From Bacteroidota bacterium (GTDB lineage Bacteria; Bacteroidota; Rhodothermia; Rhodothermales; UBA10348), in the NCBI GenBank assembly GCA_004356265.1, contig SMXK01000146.1:1-6587 (forward strand): DNA of 6,587 nt, written 5' to 3'. Position 1 is the first letter of the stretch; each line of letters opens with the position of its first letter. Shown one piece after another: positions 5,646 through 6,587 of this stretch. The notes beneath the pieces were generated by a model. The model saw only the letters and a list, made by a program, of their open reading frames with translations. It was not told the DNA's origin and did not search any database. The translations under genes and the position numbers were made by a program.

Positions 5646-6587
5646 ATGACTCGGCGTCCGGATTCGGCTATTGTGCTTCTCGTTTGCGCCTTCCTTGTGC
5701 CGGCCTGTGCACTGCAGGTGCCTGATCGTCCAAATGTGGTTCTTTTTATTATCGATGATCTGGGTTGGAAAGATTTGTCGATAACAGGGAGCGAATTGTA
5801 CGAGACACCCAACATCGATGCGCTCGCTCAAGGGGGCGTTCGATTTGAACGCTTCTATTCTGACAGTCCCGTTTGTTCGCCCACACGAGCGGCCCTGATG
5901 ACCGGCAAACACCCTGCTGCCCTTCATATCACGAATTGGATCGGAGGTGACCAGAAAGGGCAGTTGATACAAGCGGAATATGAACGTCAGCTGCCTCTCG
6001 AAGAGGCTACGATAGGCGATACCTTCCGCGAGGCCGGATACAGGACTGCATTTATCGGAAAATGGCACCTGGGCGGCGAGGGATTTGGGCCCCTGGCGCA
6101 GGGCTTTGATATAAATGTAGGCGGTCATGCTGCCGGACAGCCGGCGTCTTATTTCTGGCCGTACAAAAGAGACGGCGGCTCTCCGTTCGATGTGCCGCAC
6201 CTGGAAAAAGGTGAACCAGGTGAATATCTGACCGATCGATTGACGGACGAAGCGATTAATTTCATTCGAGATAGTTCGGATCAACCCTTTTTTCTGGTTC
6301 TTTCGCATTACTCGGTTCACACTCCGATTCAGGCGAAAGAAGATATCACGGCGGCAATTCAAGCCCGATTGGAGACAAATCCGGTTTGTCCGGAAAACGC
6401 GGACACGCCTCTTTTTGATAATGACCCCGCCTGGTCTACGACGCGTACTTGCCAGAACAACGCAGCGTATGCAGCGATGGTAGAAAGTACCGATCAGAGC
6501 ATAGGACGTATCCGTGAGACTTTATCTGCCATAGGACTCGCCGAGAATACAATCATATTTTTTGTTTCTGATAATGGGGGCCTCAGC
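5646..6587 (+). CDS. Exported type I sulfatase (arylsulfatase A-like), N-terminal 314 residues
   Basis: Formylglycine-dependent sulfatase of the alkaline phosphatase superfamily, hydrolysing sulfate esters, probably of polysaccharides or glycans. The gene is cut by the right edge. The N-terminus (MTRRPDSAIVLLVCAFLVPA, then CALQ) is a signal peptide: ACA-LQ fits signal peptidase I, and VPAC weakly resembles a lipobox. The catalytic core starts with RPNVVLFIIDDLGW (Asp37-Asp38, Ca ligands). The sulfatase signature is SPVCSPTRAALMTGKHP: Cys77 of C-x-P-T-R is converted to formylglycine and Arg81 stabilises it. GKWHLG (Lys139, His141), HYSVHTP (His221, His225) and SDNGG (Asp309, Asn310) provide the remaining metal and sulfate contacts. 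YAAMVESTDQSIGRI is the usual helix before the second metal site. All visible catalytic residues are present. The ATG at 5646 is the only sensible start, since a stop lies in frame at 5628-5630, but it has no Shine-Dalgarno. The substrate cannot be told. The maturation enzyme is not in the window. Confidence 0.95.
   Translation, partial: MTRRPDSAIVLLVCAFLVPACALQVPDRPNVVLFIIDDLGWKDLSITGSELYETPNIDALAQGGVRFERFYSDSPVCSPTRAALMTGKHPAALHITNWIGGDQKGQLIQAEYERQLPLEEATIGDTFREAGYRTAFIGKWHLGGEGFGPLAQGFDINVGGHAAGQPASYFWPYKRDGGSPFDVPHLEKGEPGEYLTDRLTDEAINFIRDSSDQPFFLVLSHYSVHTPIQAKEDITAAIQARLETNPVCPENADTPLFDNDPAWSTTRTCQNNAAYAAMVESTDQSIGRIRETLSAIGLAENTIIFFVSDNGGLS

Noticed and set aside
5643..6362. A 239-residue open frame on the minus strand opposite the sulfatase
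   Set aside because: The plus strand there encodes an unmistakable sulfatase with all motifs. The antisense product is rich in Arg, Phe and Ser without any family pattern, typical of a shadow frame.
1..6587. Searched by eye for a defence island, CRISPR array, tRNA, insertion sequence ends or phage genes
   Set aside because: RapA is a helicase-like ATPase of the same superfamily as some defence proteins, but its motifs and full-length similarity to RapA are decisive. No nuclease, methylase, transposase, regular repeat array or tRNA-like cloverleaf was seen.

Overview
The window looks like ordinary chromosomal DNA of a Gram-negative bacterium, most likely a gammaproteobacterium. RapA, the RNA polymerase recycling ATPase, is typically gammaproteobacterial. 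The MsrP/MsrQ pair, a periplasmic methionine sulfoxide repair system that uses a Tat signal, is typically proteobacterial. An exported sulfatase with a formylglycine signature suggests a life that includes sulfated polysaccharides, often a marine or sediment habitat. This placement is inferred from gene content and similarity to remembered E. coli proteins; no search was run.

Layout, left to right. (1) 1-1236, minus strand: a tight msrP-msrQ operon. msrP is complete; msrQ runs off the left edge, and its start codon shares one base with the msrP stop. (2) 1237-1456: a divergent control region holding a 12-bp perfect palindrome, a tandem pair of 20-bp repeats (18/20 identical) and a candidate sigma70-type promoter for rapA. 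(3) 1457-4120, plus strand: rapA, closely similar to E. coli RapA but missing two stretches of the linker between its helicase lobes. (4) 4117-4626, minus strand: a GreA/GreB-family protein with a shortened coiled coil and no canonical acidic tip motif. It converges on rapA, and the two stop codons share a TTAA. (5) 4627-4799: an AT-rich divergent intergenic region. (6) 4800-5171, plus strand: a small unrecognised charged protein, probably starting at TTG. (7) 5172-5645: gene-poor, with one doubtful minus-strand ORF. (8) 5646-6587, plus strand: the N-terminal 314 residues of an exported sulfatase, cut by the right edge.

How the genes relate: MsrP and MsrQ form one enzyme system, with MsrQ passing electrons from the membrane to the molybdenum centre of MsrP. 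RapA and the Gre-like protein both act on RNA polymerase and sit convergently with no space between them, so their co-location may be functional as well as structural. The sulfatase has no visible link to the rest.

I see no CRISPR array, tRNA, rRNA, insertion sequence or phage gene, and no clearly new defence or mobile system. The items most worth a second look are the atypical Gre protein overlapping rapA, the compact RapA linker, and the tandem repeat plus palindrome in front of msrP.
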